A program made the position numbers and the translations under genes. Below the pieces are notes generated by a model. The model was not told the origin of the DNA. It saw only the letters and a program-made list of their open reading frames with translations, and searched no databases. Positions 1 through 8,479 of a stretch of 22,805 nt of DNA are shown here, piece after piece; the first letter of the stretch is position 1; each line of letters starts with the position of its first letter. This stretch comes from Bacteroidetes bacterium UBA2322 (lineage in GTDB: Bacteria; Bacteroidota; Bacteroidia; Chitinophagales; UBA2359): NCBI GenBank assembly GCA_002345145.1, contig DDVC01000032.1:2265-25069 (forward strand), given 5' to 3'.

Positions 1-2376
1 TTGACGCATAGTTTCTTCCGTTTGTGGAGGTATGCCTTTCCCTTTTTCAAACGGTTTTACCCCATTATATACCTCACAAAGTTCCGATAAGGCAATACTC
101 TGTGCCTTAATTTTGTTAAACAGTTTTCGCTCATCGGGCGGGGCAATAATGTTGATGGGTTCACCCTCCTGTGGCAGTTCAGATTGCACAAGGTGGTGGC
201 TAAGGGTTATTTGTCCTTTTTTATACACCTCTATCGCCACTTTATCAGCCACAAGCGGCGGCTCTTTTTCAAAAATAAGCACATGGGTATCTACCACCGC
301 ATCTTGAAAAACGCGGTCGGGCAGGTGTAAAAAACGCTCCCAACGGTAGTTTTGCAACAGGTAACGCCTTATTTTTTTAAGCAAAACCGATTGCAGCCAA
401 GTATTGGAAATAATAACCCCAAAATAACCATTGGGGGCAAGCAGGTATTGGTAGCGTTCCAAAAACAAGAGGTATAAGTCTTGTTGGTAATCCTGATACA
501 AGTATTTGGCGGCAAAGTATTTTTGCTGCAATTTATCGGGCAAATACACATAAGGCGGATTACCTATAACCACATCAAACCCGCCCGATTGCCGGTTTTG
601 GAGGTAAGGCATGGGTGGCTCCTGCGCTTCAAATTGGTTGAGCAGGTCTTGGGTGCGGGCTTCCAGCTCGGCAGCCTGTTGTTTTACCCATTCATAGTGC
701 CGTTGCAGTTGGTGTTGGTGGTGCTGGTTTATGCGTTCTCTGGGCGTAAACACCTGTGGAAACGCTTGTTTCCAGTTAAAAGGTTTTACCTTTTTTGCCT
801 CGCCAAAATCTAATTGGCTCTCATAAAAATCAAAATCAATGAGGGCGTTTCCGCATTGTATGTTGTGTTCAAGGGTGGGCAGCAGCCGGTTAAAGGCAAG
901 GGTGGTTTGCATAGAGGCTTGGGTTTCGCCCTCTAAGCATTTCATCAGCAGGCTGAGTTTGGTAACTTCTACGGCTTGGGCATCTATATCCACACCAAAA
1001 ATGTTGTTGAGCAAAATGTCTTTTTTTACCTGTGTGGTCAGGTTGCCATCGGGCGTAAGGGGGCTGTTTTTAGCGTTTCGGCTTTTTTTGTAGTGTTGGG
1101 CATAGTAGTTGGTATGGTATTCGAGCAGATACTGGTATGCGCCCAATAAAAAGGAACCGCTGCCACAGGCGGGGTCGCAAATTTTAAGTCGTGCAATTTC
1201 ATCGGGTGTTTTACCGGTTATCAGTTTGCCTATGGTGTTTTTTACAATATATTTTACTATGTATTGTGGAGTATAAAATACGCCGCCGGCTTTGCGCACT
1301 TCGGGTTTATCTTCTACCTTAACCTCATGCGCAGGCGTAAGGCGTATTACCTTGCCCAAAAAACGCTCGTATGCCGTGCCCAAAATTTCGACTCCTATAA
1401 CCGAAAACTCATAGGGCGATTGCGGATAGTACAAATTGTTTACAATAGCGCTTATGGTTTGGTTATCAATGGCAATGCTGCCCGAAAGCGCATCATGGGT
1501 GAGGTCAAAAAGTCCCGAATTGTACTTGCGGTCTGCCTCCTGAAACAGGAGAAACAGGTTTCGGAAAAATGCGCCCTCTTGTTTTGGGTTGGTTAAACAT
1601 TGTTGCAGTTTACCATAAGGTTCAATACCCCTATCTTCGCAGTTGCGCAAAAAAACCATTCGGTTTATGTTCACTTGAACAGCGAGGTTAATTTCGTCCT
1701 CGTTTAGCGATTTGTTTTGCCGCGCAATGCTAACCGCCAACAGGTTTCGCCACTCATCGAGCGATTGCAGGAAGGCGTAATCCACACCAAGTGTGCCTTT
1801 TTTATCGGGGTGGGTAAATTGGTTAAGGCTGCCTTTTAGCACCTGTTCTTTGGCAAACAAGTCCCAAATCCAGTTAAACTCGGCAAGGTACTGGTCAAAG
1901 GTGAGGTATTTCAGCCTTGCCACCGTAGTAGCATCGGTTTCTTTGGGCTGTTTGGTGCAATCATAGAGGGCAAACTCCTCAAAATCGGTCAGAATGGAAA
2001 CGGGCAGTTTTGCGCTCCACCCATAGCGTCTAAGCTGGTAAGAGGGCGCTGCTTCGGTTTTTATTTGTACTGCGGGCTTTTTTGCTTCCAAAAAAAACTG
2101 GGGTTTACCGTAGTTGGTAAAGCAGTAATCGGGCGCTTTGGTTTTACCGCCCACTTTCAGCTCTGCTTCGTGTATCACATCTTTATACAAAAAGGGCAAG
2201 CACAGTTTGGTATTGTCTATATCCCAGCCCAGTGCTTCAAACAGGGGATTGATGTAAAAAATGCGGGTTTCAGCCTCCTTTTGTTTCTTTTTCAAGAGGT
2301 CTATCTGCTGGGCAAAATGCTCAATAAGGCGGGCTATTTTGTTGTAGGCGGCTTGTTGGGCTGTTGTTTGGGGCAT
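1..2376 (-). CDS. Type IIG-like restriction-modification enzyme (N6-adenine methylase, Eco57I/TaqI class), C-terminus outside window
   Basis: This frame is open from an ATG at 2376 to the window edge, giving 792 codons without a stop; the gene continues past base 1. It probably encodes a single-chain enzyme that methylates adenine in a target site and cuts unmodified DNA. Residues 41-51 (YINPLFEALGW) start an N-terminal domain with a PD-(D/E)xK-like arrangement: D83, then E97-A-K99 in FFLEAKK, consistent with a nuclease. A GGVFYTPQYIV segment (YTP at 368-370) leads into methylase motif I, DPACGSGSF (401-409), the AdoMet site. Motif IV, NPPY (606-609), is the catalytic motif of N6-adenine methylases. 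The last visible segment (VYNGVKPFEKGKG) resembles the start of a TaqI-like specificity domain. No separate methylase, specificity or endonuclease gene lies beside it in the window, which fits a combined enzyme. The class call is good; nuclease activity is inferred from the motif only. Confidence 0.85.
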   Translation of the reverse strand, partial: MPQTTAQQAAYNKIARLIEHFAQQIDLLKKKQKEAETRIFYINPLFEALGWDIDNTKLCLPFLYKDVIHEAELKVGGKTKAPDYCFTNYGKPQFFLEAKKPAVQIKTEAAPSYQLRRYGWSAKLPVSILTDFEEFALYDCTKQPKETDATTVARLKYLTFDQYLAEFNWIWDLFAKEQVLKGSLNQFTHPDKKGTLGVDYAFLQSLDEWRNLLAVSIARQNKSLNEDEINLAVQVNINRMVFLRNCEDRGIEPYGKLQQCLTNPKQEGAFFRNLFLLFQEADRKYNSGLFDLTHDALSGSIAIDNQTISAIVNNLYYPQSPYEFSVIGVEILGTAYERFLGKVIRLTPAHEVKVEDKPEVRKAGGVFYTPQYIVKYIVKNTIGKLITGKTPDEIARLKICDPACGSGSFLLGAYQYLLEYHTNYYAQHYKKSRNAKNSPLTPDGNLTTQVKKDILLNNIFGVDIDAQAVEVTKLSLLMKCLEGETQASMQTTLAFNRLLPTLEHNIQCGNALIDFDFYESQLDFGEAKKVKPFNWKQAFPQVFTPRERINQHHQHQLQRHYEWVKQQAAELEARTQDLLNQFEAQEPPMPYLQNRQSGGFDVVIGNPPYVYLPDKLQQKYFAAKYLYQDYQQDLYLLFLERYQYLLAPNGYFGVIISNTWLQSVLLKKIRRYLLQNYRWERFLHLPDRVFQDAVVDTHVLIFEKEPPLVADKVAIEVYKKGQITLSHHLVQSELPQEGEPINIIAPPDERKLFNKIKAQSIALSELCEVYNGVKPFEKGKGIPPQTEETMRQ

Positions 2377-2377
2377 G

Positions 2378-2409
2378 GTACTAACTTTTACGGGTTACAA
2401 AGTTAGTAC
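2378..2409. promoter_or_regulatory. 11-bp perfect inverted repeat over the -7 box, candidate operator
   Basis: GTACTAACTTT (2378-2388) is repeated in perfect inverted orientation as AAAGTTAGTAC (2399-2409), separated by 10 bases. The 2399-2409 arm covers most of the TAACTTTG -7 box and the other arm ends one base before the start codon. A dimeric regulator bound here would block transcription. In RNA, a hairpin would form only if transcription began upstream of the predicted start, so an operator is the likelier reading. No regulator gene is visible nearby. Confidence 0.5.
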
Positions 2410-2428
2410 ATTTATGCGGCAGTTGCAA
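2398..2428 (-). promoter_or_regulatory. Promoter of the restriction-modification gene
   Basis: Reading the minus strand, TAACTTTG (2405 to 2398) fits the Bacteroidota -7 consensus TAnnTTTG exactly. A TTG -33 element lies at 2428 to 2426 with a 20-base spacer, within the usual range. The predicted transcript would start roughly 15-18 bases before the ATG at 2376. Confidence 0.6.
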
Positions 2429-2446
2429 GAAAAAGCAAACACCACT

Positions 2447-2466
2447 GTTTGGGTACCCCTACAAAC
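2447..2466 (-). terminator. Weak hairpin after ppc, possible terminator
   Basis: On the minus strand, downstream of the ppc stop, GTTTG and CAAAC (2466-2462 and 2451-2447) can pair around a 10-base loop, and a TTTTT run occurs about 10 bases further on. The stem is only 5 bp and the T-run is not adjacent, so this is a weak candidate. Confidence 0.25.
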
Positions 2467-2487
2467 CCTGTTTTGTTTCACAGAGCG

Positions 2488-5193
2488 TTATCCTGTATTT
2501 TTGAGACCGCCGGCTAATGCGTTTACCAGCAGCAGTAAACGCAATAGATACTTTTCGCTTTCTTGCGGTTGGGTTTCCTTTATGTTGCGCCACTTGATGA
2601 GGTAACTAATTTGCATTTGATGCAGCAAGTTTAGCGCATCACTTCTTAGCTTATTGTCTTCCAATCTTGAAATACGCCGCACCTTAACCGGCGCTTCCAT
2701 TATTTCCGATATTTTTTGTAGGCAGGTATGGTAATCGGTTAGTATCAAGTCCATTAGCGCTTGTTTAATTTGTTCATCTTGTACCAAATTGGCAAATTGC
2801 TGCATAATTTCAGTATCAGCATTCAATAAATTGGTTTCAATTTGAATGAGGCTGTATTTAAAAACAGGCCATTCTTTGGCTAAGTGTTTCAGTTGTTCAA
2901 AATCATTAGGATACTGTTTTTGAAACTCGCCCAAGGCAGCGCCCATTCCAAACCATCCGCTAAGATTAAACCGGGCTTGATTCCAGCTAAAAACCCAAGG
3001 TATGGCTCTAAGGTCTTGCAGCGAGCGTTGTCCGGTTCTGCGTGCGGGTCGGGAGCCTATTTTACTTTGTTCCAGCACATCAATAGGGGTAGCTTTGCTG
3101 TAAAAATCCATAAAATGGGGGTGTTCTATCAATTTTCGGTAAGTGTGTTGAGCTAAGTAAACCAATCGGTTCATAATGTCGTAGTGGGGCTCATCGTTAG
3201 TGTCGGGTTGGGTAGTGAGAGTTTGCCTTGCTGTGCCTGCCACCAGCATCTCCATATTATAGGTGGCGGTGAGCAAATTAGCAAACTGGTTGGCAATGGT
3301 TTCGCCCTGTACAGTCATTTTAATATGCCCGCTCACAGTACCCTGGGGCATACTGTCTAAAAACCGGTGAATTTTTCCGCCACCTCGGCTAATGGTTCCG
3401 CCACGCCCATGAAAAAAGCAGAGTTTAACACCTGCCTCGCGGGCTACTTTGGTTAAATTTTCTTCTGCCTTGTAAATACTCCAGCGGCTGGTTAAAATTC
3501 CGCCGTCTTTATTGCTGTCGCTATAACCCAGCATTACCTCTTGAGTAAAAGTTTGTGCCGTTTTACGTTGCTTTTGTATAACCGGGTGATTTAAAAAAGC
3601 GCTTAAAATAGCGGCACCGGCAGCCAAGTCATCAATGGTTTCTAAAAGGGGCACAACAGGGAGGTTAGCATCTTGCAAACCCACCTCGCGTAAAAAGAGG
3701 AAAACCAGTAAAAGGTCGCTCAAGCTGCGCGTCATGCTAACTATTACAGAACCAATGCCCTCAGCGCCATATTGGGCAATATGATTTTTAACCGCCCTAA
3801 AATACCCCAACACATTGTCGGCTTCGGGTCCGCAGGAGGTGCCTTCTACTAAAAATGGACGTTTGCTTTGCAATTCTTTGTTTAAGAAGTTTAACCGTTG
3901 TTCTTCTGTCCAGTTGGCATAATGTGGGTTTTCATAACCCGATGCGGCTAAAACTTGCTCTATTGCTTTTTCGTGGTAAGCGCTGTTTTGCCTGATGTCT
4001 AATTTAGCTAAATGAAACCCGAAACAAAGCACTAAGCGCTCTACCGGAAACAGCCATTGTTTGGCTAATCTGCCCGCATTTAGGAAGAGCAGTACTTGTC
4101 TTAATTTTTTGAGTTCTACCTGTAATTGGTTTGCGGATATAAAATAAGCGTCAGCGCCGTGTGCATGGTTATTAGTTATGGTATTTTGTAATTTTACTAA
4201 CAGTATATTTACAAACTGTCGCAGTGGCTCAGATGGGTTTCTGTTTAAGGCTTTTGTACCGGCTTCGCCTAATAGTTGGGCTTTTGCTTGTATTTCATCT
4301 AAAAAATCCTGCGGAAAAGTGATGCGGTAGGCAGAAAAACTCAGTTTTGCCGCCAACTCAAACAGTTGATTTTGGATCATTTGTAAAGCAGCCTGCCGGT
4401 GCAAAAGCAAGGTTTCTTCGGTAAACTGTGGCGTAACAAAGGGGTGCCCGTCGCGGTCGCCGCCAACCCAGCTTCCAAACTGAATAAGCGGATATTGTTC
4501 GGGCTCATGCAATAAATTGGGTGTAAAACCCAATGCAATCCATGCATCTTGCAGCCGCTGGTCGGTTAGGCGCAAGGTTTGGGGAAAAACGTTTACAAAA
4601 TAGTGCATCAGGTTGCTTCTTTCATCTTCCAATCGGGGTTTTTGGAGGTAAATTTCGCCGGTTCGCCACCAGCGTTCCAATAACCCAATAATTTCCTGCT
4701 CAAGCCTTGTTTTTTCAGTAGCCGACCAGTTGGGGTTTTCTTTTTTTACCAATAACAGGTACAACTCCCTGTGAATGTCTAAAACGGTAAGGCGTTTTGA
4801 TTCGGTAGGGTGGGCGGTTAATACCGGCACCACTTTTATTTGGGCTATTATTTGGGCTATTTCCTGTTGGCTTATGCCGGCGGTTTTCCAGTGTTGCAGG
4901 GTTTCGGCCCATGAGCCTCTTGTAGATGCCAGCCCAAACTTTGTTTCAGCTTTGCGGCGGTATTGGGTAGCGGCATTTTCTTCAACTAAGTTTAACAGCT
5001 CAAAACAAATACCAATGGCTTGTGCCAATTTTTCATCGGATTGGTGATACTGCGGGGTTTGGTTAAAAGGCAAGGCTGCTGCCAGCTCTTCTTCTCCCAA
5101 AGAGCTGAGCATCTGTTTAAACAACGATACCAAATACAAGTAATCCGATTTTATTTTTTCAAGTCCTTCGTGTTCAAGTTGTTCCTTTGTCAT
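2488..5193 (-). CDS. ppc: Phosphoenolpyruvate carboxylase
   Basis: This 901-residue protein adds bicarbonate to phosphoenolpyruvate to give oxaloacetate and phosphate, replenishing the TCA cycle in the cytoplasm. The family signatures are all present: TAHPTE at 126-131 with the catalytic histidine H128, GYSDSNKDGG at 556-565, FHGRGGTISRGGG at 594-606 with the arginines that bind substrate, and the invariant C-terminal NTG (899-901). Length is normal for a bacterial enzyme of about 880-940 residues, and the signature motifs and both termini lie in one uninterrupted frame. The ATG at 5193 follows AACAAAA, with no Shine-Dalgarno sequence, as usual in this phylum. The gene sits 239 bp downstream of the OmpA lipoprotein on the same strand, and I saw no clear TAnnTTTG box in that gap, so its promoter is unresolved. 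Confidence 0.97.
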   Translation of the reverse strand: MTKEQLEHEGLEKIKSDYLYLVSLFKQMLSSLGEEELAAALPFNQTPQYHQSDEKLAQAIGICFELLNLVEENAATQYRRKAETKFGLASTRGSWAETLQHWKTAGISQQEIAQIIAQIKVVPVLTAHPTESKRLTVLDIHRELYLLLVKKENPNWSATEKTRLEQEIIGLLERWWRTGEIYLQKPRLEDERSNLMHYFVNVFPQTLRLTDQRLQDAWIALGFTPNLLHEPEQYPLIQFGSWVGGDRDGHPFVTPQFTEETLLLHRQAALQMIQNQLFELAAKLSFSAYRITFPQDFLDEIQAKAQLLGEAGTKALNRNPSEPLRQFVNILLVKLQNTITNNHAHGADAYFISANQLQVELKKLRQVLLFLNAGRLAKQWLFPVERLVLCFGFHLAKLDIRQNSAYHEKAIEQVLAASGYENPHYANWTEEQRLNFLNKELQSKRPFLVEGTSCGPEADNVLGYFRAVKNHIAQYGAEGIGSVIVSMTRSLSDLLLVFLFLREVGLQDANLPVVPLLETIDDLAAGAAILSAFLNHPVIQKQRKTAQTFTQEVMLGYSDSNKDGGILTSRWSIYKAEENLTKVAREAGVKLCFFHGRGGTISRGGGKIHRFLDSMPQGTVSGHIKMTVQGETIANQFANLLTATYNMEMLVAGTARQTLTTQPDTNDEPHYDIMNRLVYLAQHTYRKLIEHPHFMDFYSKATPIDVLEQSKIGSRPARRTGQRSLQDLRAIPWVFSWNQARFNLSGWFGMGAALGEFQKQYPNDFEQLKHLAKEWPVFKYSLIQIETNLLNADTEIMQQFANLVQDEQIKQALMDLILTDYHTCLQKISEIMEAPVKVRRISRLEDNKLRSDALNLLHQMQISYLIKWRNIKETQPQESEKYLLRLLLLVNALAGGLKNTG

Positions 5194-5432
5194 TTTTGTT
5201 GCAGGTTTTAGTTGTAGTAGTGGTGTAAATTTTGCTGTTGGTTAGTTGCACTACTTCAGTTTACGCCTATCTGTGGCAAATGTTTATGCCCACTGTTCCT
5301 GTTTTTTTGAAAGGGACATTAGGAAATGCAGGAGCAGCGCAACTACGTATGCAGCAACTTATGGTTTGTGCAGGCATAACCCAAGGTGTGTCATGAAACA
5401 ATGAGTTTATGCAATATGCAGTGTTTTAGCGT

Positions 5433-7520
5433 TTAAAACTCCACATCGGGAGCCGAAAAGTTTTCGGCAATTACCTGAAAAGTGGTGCGGCGGTTTTGCT
5501 GGTGTTGCTCTTCGGTGCAGGTTACGCCATTAGCACATTCATTTACCAAACGGTTTTCGCCATAGCCTTTGGCAAGGAGGCGGCGAGCATCAATGCCTTG
5601 CTGTGCCAAATAATTAACCGCCGCTTGCGCTCTGTTTTGCGAGAGGGTTTCATTGTAGCGGTCAGACCCCCGCGAGTCGGTATGTGAACCAAGAAGTATT
5701 TTAATGTTTGGGTTTTCTTTGAGTAGTTGTGCCAGTTTGTTGAGGGTAGGCATGGCATCGGGGCGGATATCGTACTTATCTAAGTCATAGTAGATATTTT
5801 CCAGCACAATTTCTTTTTGGCGGTAAATTTTGTCAATCATAATTTCGGCAAAAACATAAACGGTGTCTTTACCGGCGGGTGGCAAAAGATTTTTAGTTGT
5901 AACTTCCACCGATTGTTTAAAGTACCCGTTTTTAAAGGCGGTAATTTTGTAATCGGTAGCGGGTTCCAATTCTAACGAGAAATTGCCTTTGGCATTGGTA
6001 ATCAGTCTGCTCGAAATGCGGCTGTCCACACTTAGCCCCAGTATTTCGGCAATAGCATCGGGCACGGGGGTTTTACCTGCCACGGCGCTGTTGGGGTCAT
6101 CGGGGGTAGAGAAGTTTTTTTGCACCACCTGTGCTTGTAAAACGTACACCACATCGGGTTTTTTAGTTTCGGCAGGCGGTTTTTGGGCTATGAGCGAATC
6201 GGGTATTTCTTTGGGTGTTTCTAAGATAAAGGCATAAATATCATCGTTGCCCATGCCTCCCTCGCGCGAGGAAGAAAAGAAGCCCGTGGCCTCTAAGGAG
6301 TCTAAGAGTTCAGGTTTTACATAGGGTTCAAAAACAAGGGCAAAATCATCGGCAGCCGAGTTTATGGGGTATCGCAGGTTTTGCGGATTTACCCACTTAT
6401 TGCCCTTTCGGGTTGCAGCAAAAATATCTAACCCGCCCATGCCTGCATGACCCGATGAGGCAAAGTATAACTTGCCATCGGGACCTATATACGGAAAACC
6501 TTCGTAGTATTCGGTATTGATTTCGGGACCTAAGTTTTCGGGGTCGCTCCAAAATCCGTCTTTTCCCTTCGTAACGCGGTAGAGGTCTTTATCGCCAAAC
6601 CCGTTTGGGTTATCGGCAGAGAAATAGAGTTCCATACCATCGGCCGAAAGAAATGGTTGTCCTACGTTAATGGTATCTACGTCAAACAGGGGCACTAATT
6701 CGGGTATAGACCATTTTCCCTTATCGGTAAGGTAGCTGGCATAAATTTTACAATAGTCATCTTTTTTATTGGGGCTGCCACAGGCGGTAAAAAAAATTTC
6801 CTTAAAATCGGGACTAAAAGCAGCGGTGCCTTCGTTATAGGGGGTGTTTATAGAGTCGCCAAACAAGGTAAGGTTGCTAAAAACAAAACCTTCTTTACGC
6901 TCTGCCACAAAGAGGTCGGAGTGTTTTTCGCCTGTCCAGCCATAGAGTTTATTGCCGGTAGCGCCGCTGCGCGAGGAGGTAAATACTAATAGTTGGTTAT
7001 GGTAAATAACGGGTGCAAAATCAGAGGCGGGCGAGTTGAGGCTACTAACCGAAAACACCTTATGCCGGGTAGGGTTTTGCTGCCATTCCAATGCTTGTCG
7101 GCAAGATTGTATTTGTCGGGTGGCTTTGGCCCGATTATTGGGGTTTCCTAAGGCGTATTCTTTAAACAGTTGCATGGCTTCGTTGTACTTGCCGTTGCTT
7201 TTGAGCATAAGTGCGTATTTAAAAGGCAGCTCGGTATTGGTGCCGTACTCCATTGCAGATTTGTACCATTTTTCGGCATCTTTGGTACGGTTTGCCATTC
7301 GGTAGCACTCGGCAATTTTGTAAGCCAGTTCCGATTGTTTGAGTACGTTTTTTTCTGCGTTGTATTCTTCGGTCAGCAATCGGCTGGCAGTAATGTATTC
7401 CTTGTTTTCTAATGCTGAGGCAGCGCTCATTTTGGGTTCAAACAAAGTGCGACAACCGGCGGTTACTAACCCTGCAATCAGCATTATAGCCGCTAACCAG
7501 TTTAAAGGCAATATCTTCAT
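5433..7520 (-). CDS. PorE-like OmpA-family lipoprotein (TPR, PD40 propeller, regulatory-like domain, OmpA_C)
   Basis: This 695-residue lipoprotein is predicted to sit in the outer membrane and grip peptidoglycan. A signal peptide ends in the lipobox VTAGC with C23 as the lipidated cysteine. TPR-like helices span about 35-145 and a PD40/WD40-like propeller about 155-435, with repeated units such as LSADGMELYFSA, IGPDGKLYFASS and ATGFFSSSREGG. A carboxypeptidase-regulatory-like beta domain covers about 485-560. An OmpA C-terminal domain covers about 575-685; its HTDSRGS and LSQNRAQ motifs supply the peptidoglycan-binding residues D615 and R630. The pair C662/C668 could form a disulfide. This exact domain order is that of PorE, a T9SS-associated lipoprotein of Porphyromonas gingivalis, but Bacteroidota often carry several paralogues with the same layout and no other T9SS gene lies here. 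The domains are secure; the PorE role is inference. Confidence 0.85.
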   Translation of the reverse strand: MKILPLNWLAAIMLIAGLVTAGCRTLFEPKMSAASALENKEYITASRLLTEEYNAEKNVLKQSELAYKIAECYRMANRTKDAEKWYKSAMEYGTNTELPFKYALMLKSNGKYNEAMQLFKEYALGNPNNRAKATRQIQSCRQALEWQQNPTRHKVFSVSSLNSPASDFAPVIYHNQLLVFTSSRSGATGNKLYGWTGEKHSDLFVAERKEGFVFSNLTLFGDSINTPYNEGTAAFSPDFKEIFFTACGSPNKKDDYCKIYASYLTDKGKWSIPELVPLFDVDTINVGQPFLSADGMELYFSADNPNGFGDKDLYRVTKGKDGFWSDPENLGPEINTEYYEGFPYIGPDGKLYFASSGHAGMGGLDIFAATRKGNKWVNPQNLRYPINSAADDFALVFEPYVKPELLDSLEATGFFSSSREGGMGNDDIYAFILETPKEIPDSLIAQKPPAETKKPDVVYVLQAQVVQKNFSTPDDPNSAVAGKTPVPDAIAEILGLSVDSRISSRLITNAKGNFSLELEPATDYKITAFKNGYFKQSVEVTTKNLLPPAGKDTVYVFAEIMIDKIYRQKEIVLENIYYDLDKYDIRPDAMPTLNKLAQLLKENPNIKILLGSHTDSRGSDRYNETLSQNRAQAAVNYLAQQGIDARRLLAKGYGENRLVNECANGVTCTEEQHQQNRRTTFQVIAENFSAPDVEF

Positions 7521-7720
7521 ATTAATTGATATTTTTTTTTAAGAATGCGAATGGTAAAAACTGAAAACACACCTCGTTTTACTCTTTTTAAAGAACGCTT
7601 TTTTTGTGTGCCGGTTTGGTTTAGTCAGCAACAATACGGTTTAGCGCTGTTTTTAAAACTTTGGAGGGCTTTAAATTATTTTATCTCAACTAAAAAGGGG
7701 CTCAATTTGCGCTTGTTTCC

Positions 7721-7728
7721 TACCTTTG
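7721..7728 (+). promoter_or_regulatory. -7 promoter box (TACCTTTG) of the first small lipoprotein
   Basis: TACCTTTG fits TAnnTTTG exactly and lies 63 bases before the ATG at 7792. I could not find a convincing TTG -33 element at the expected spacing. The same eight bases recur before two other genes in this window (20916 and 21576). Confidence 0.5.
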
Positions 7729-7791
7729 CCGCTCCCTTATACAAACCAAAAGAAGATTTTTCTTTATTTACCCAAACAACTGCCTCAAACT

Positions 7792-8394
7792 ATGGCTAAA
7801 CTATTGGCTTTACTGCTGCTGGCAGCAGTTTTATTATTTGCCTGCAAACAAGATAGGGACAAAAGTAAGGAAGTTGTACCCGAAACACCAAATATTGTTG
7901 GCACAAATAACAAACCCGATACAGATACTGCACTTTTACTACGCAAATATGTGAGGGACACCTTGTTTTTTTCAGACCCTGCCCAACCCGATTTTTTTAT
8001 ATTAGAAGCTGACGGGTTTGAACCCAAACGAACCATGTTGCGTTTTAGTATCGTAAACAGTAAGGGCATAGAGATTTACTCCGATAGTTTTAAAGCCGAT
8101 TTGCTGCTGGACGACGGCATTTATGACCTTACTGCCAAACCAACCGAAAGGGAGCGCAACAAGTATATCATAGATAAAGCAAACAAGTTCTTTGATGCTA
8201 AAAATGTGTTAAAGCCTGCCATAAAACCTGGCGAAGAATTTTCGCCCGAATACTCCGATAAAGAAATATGGCAAGATATTGCAGGCGATACATCAGCAAT
8301 AGGGTTTTACTACCTGCTTGCACCTAACAAGGGTAAAAGCATTGCCTACTCAAAAAAGCAGAAAAAAGTGGTTGTTTACTTTAGTTGTTGCTAA
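7792..8394 (+). CDS. Small lipoprotein of unknown function (200 aa)
   Basis: I do not recognise this family. The chosen ATG at 7792 gives a textbook lipoprotein signal: MAKLL, a run of Leu/Ala, then LLFAC with C18 as the likely lipidated residue. The frame extends upstream to a TTG at 7726, but that codon lies within the TACCTTTG promoter box and adds 22 residues ahead of the signal peptide, so it is rejected. The mature part begins with a charged linker (KQDRDKSKEV). The remainder appears globular and mixed alpha/beta, with segments such as TMLRFSIVNSKGIEIYSDSF and YYLLAPNKGKSIAYSK, and it ends in a Cys-Cys pair. A later lipoprotein gene starts 85 bp downstream on the same strand and may be co-transcribed. 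Envelope location is well supported; function is unknown. Confidence 0.8.
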   Translation: MAKLLALLLLAAVLLFACKQDRDKSKEVVPETPNIVGTNNKPDTDTALLLRKYVRDTLFFSDPAQPDFFILEADGFEPKRTMLRFSIVNSKGIEIYSDSFKADLLLDDGIYDLTAKPTERERNKYIIDKANKFFDAKNVLKPAIKPGEEFSPEYSDKEIWQDIAGDTSAIGFYYLLAPNKGKSIAYSKKQKKVVVYFSCC

Positions 8395-8479
8395 CAAAAA
8401 ATCAAGCGTTTTCATTGGTTGGTGTGCTTAAAGTGTTTAAACCATTTTTTAACCTACCATTCATACAAACACATCTTTT

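Noticed and set aside
32..2406. Plus-strand open frames of 76-113 codons at 32-307, 481-813, 839-1093, 1264-1596 and 2065-2406
   Set aside because: They lie antisense to the continuous restriction-modification frame, which carries the family motifs from end to end; the plus-strand products resemble nothing.
7545..7799. 84-codon plus-strand frame in the divergent region before the 7792 lipoprotein
   Set aside because: It runs through the TACCTTTG promoter box and overlaps the real start in another frame; its composition is not protein-like and has no recognisable domain.
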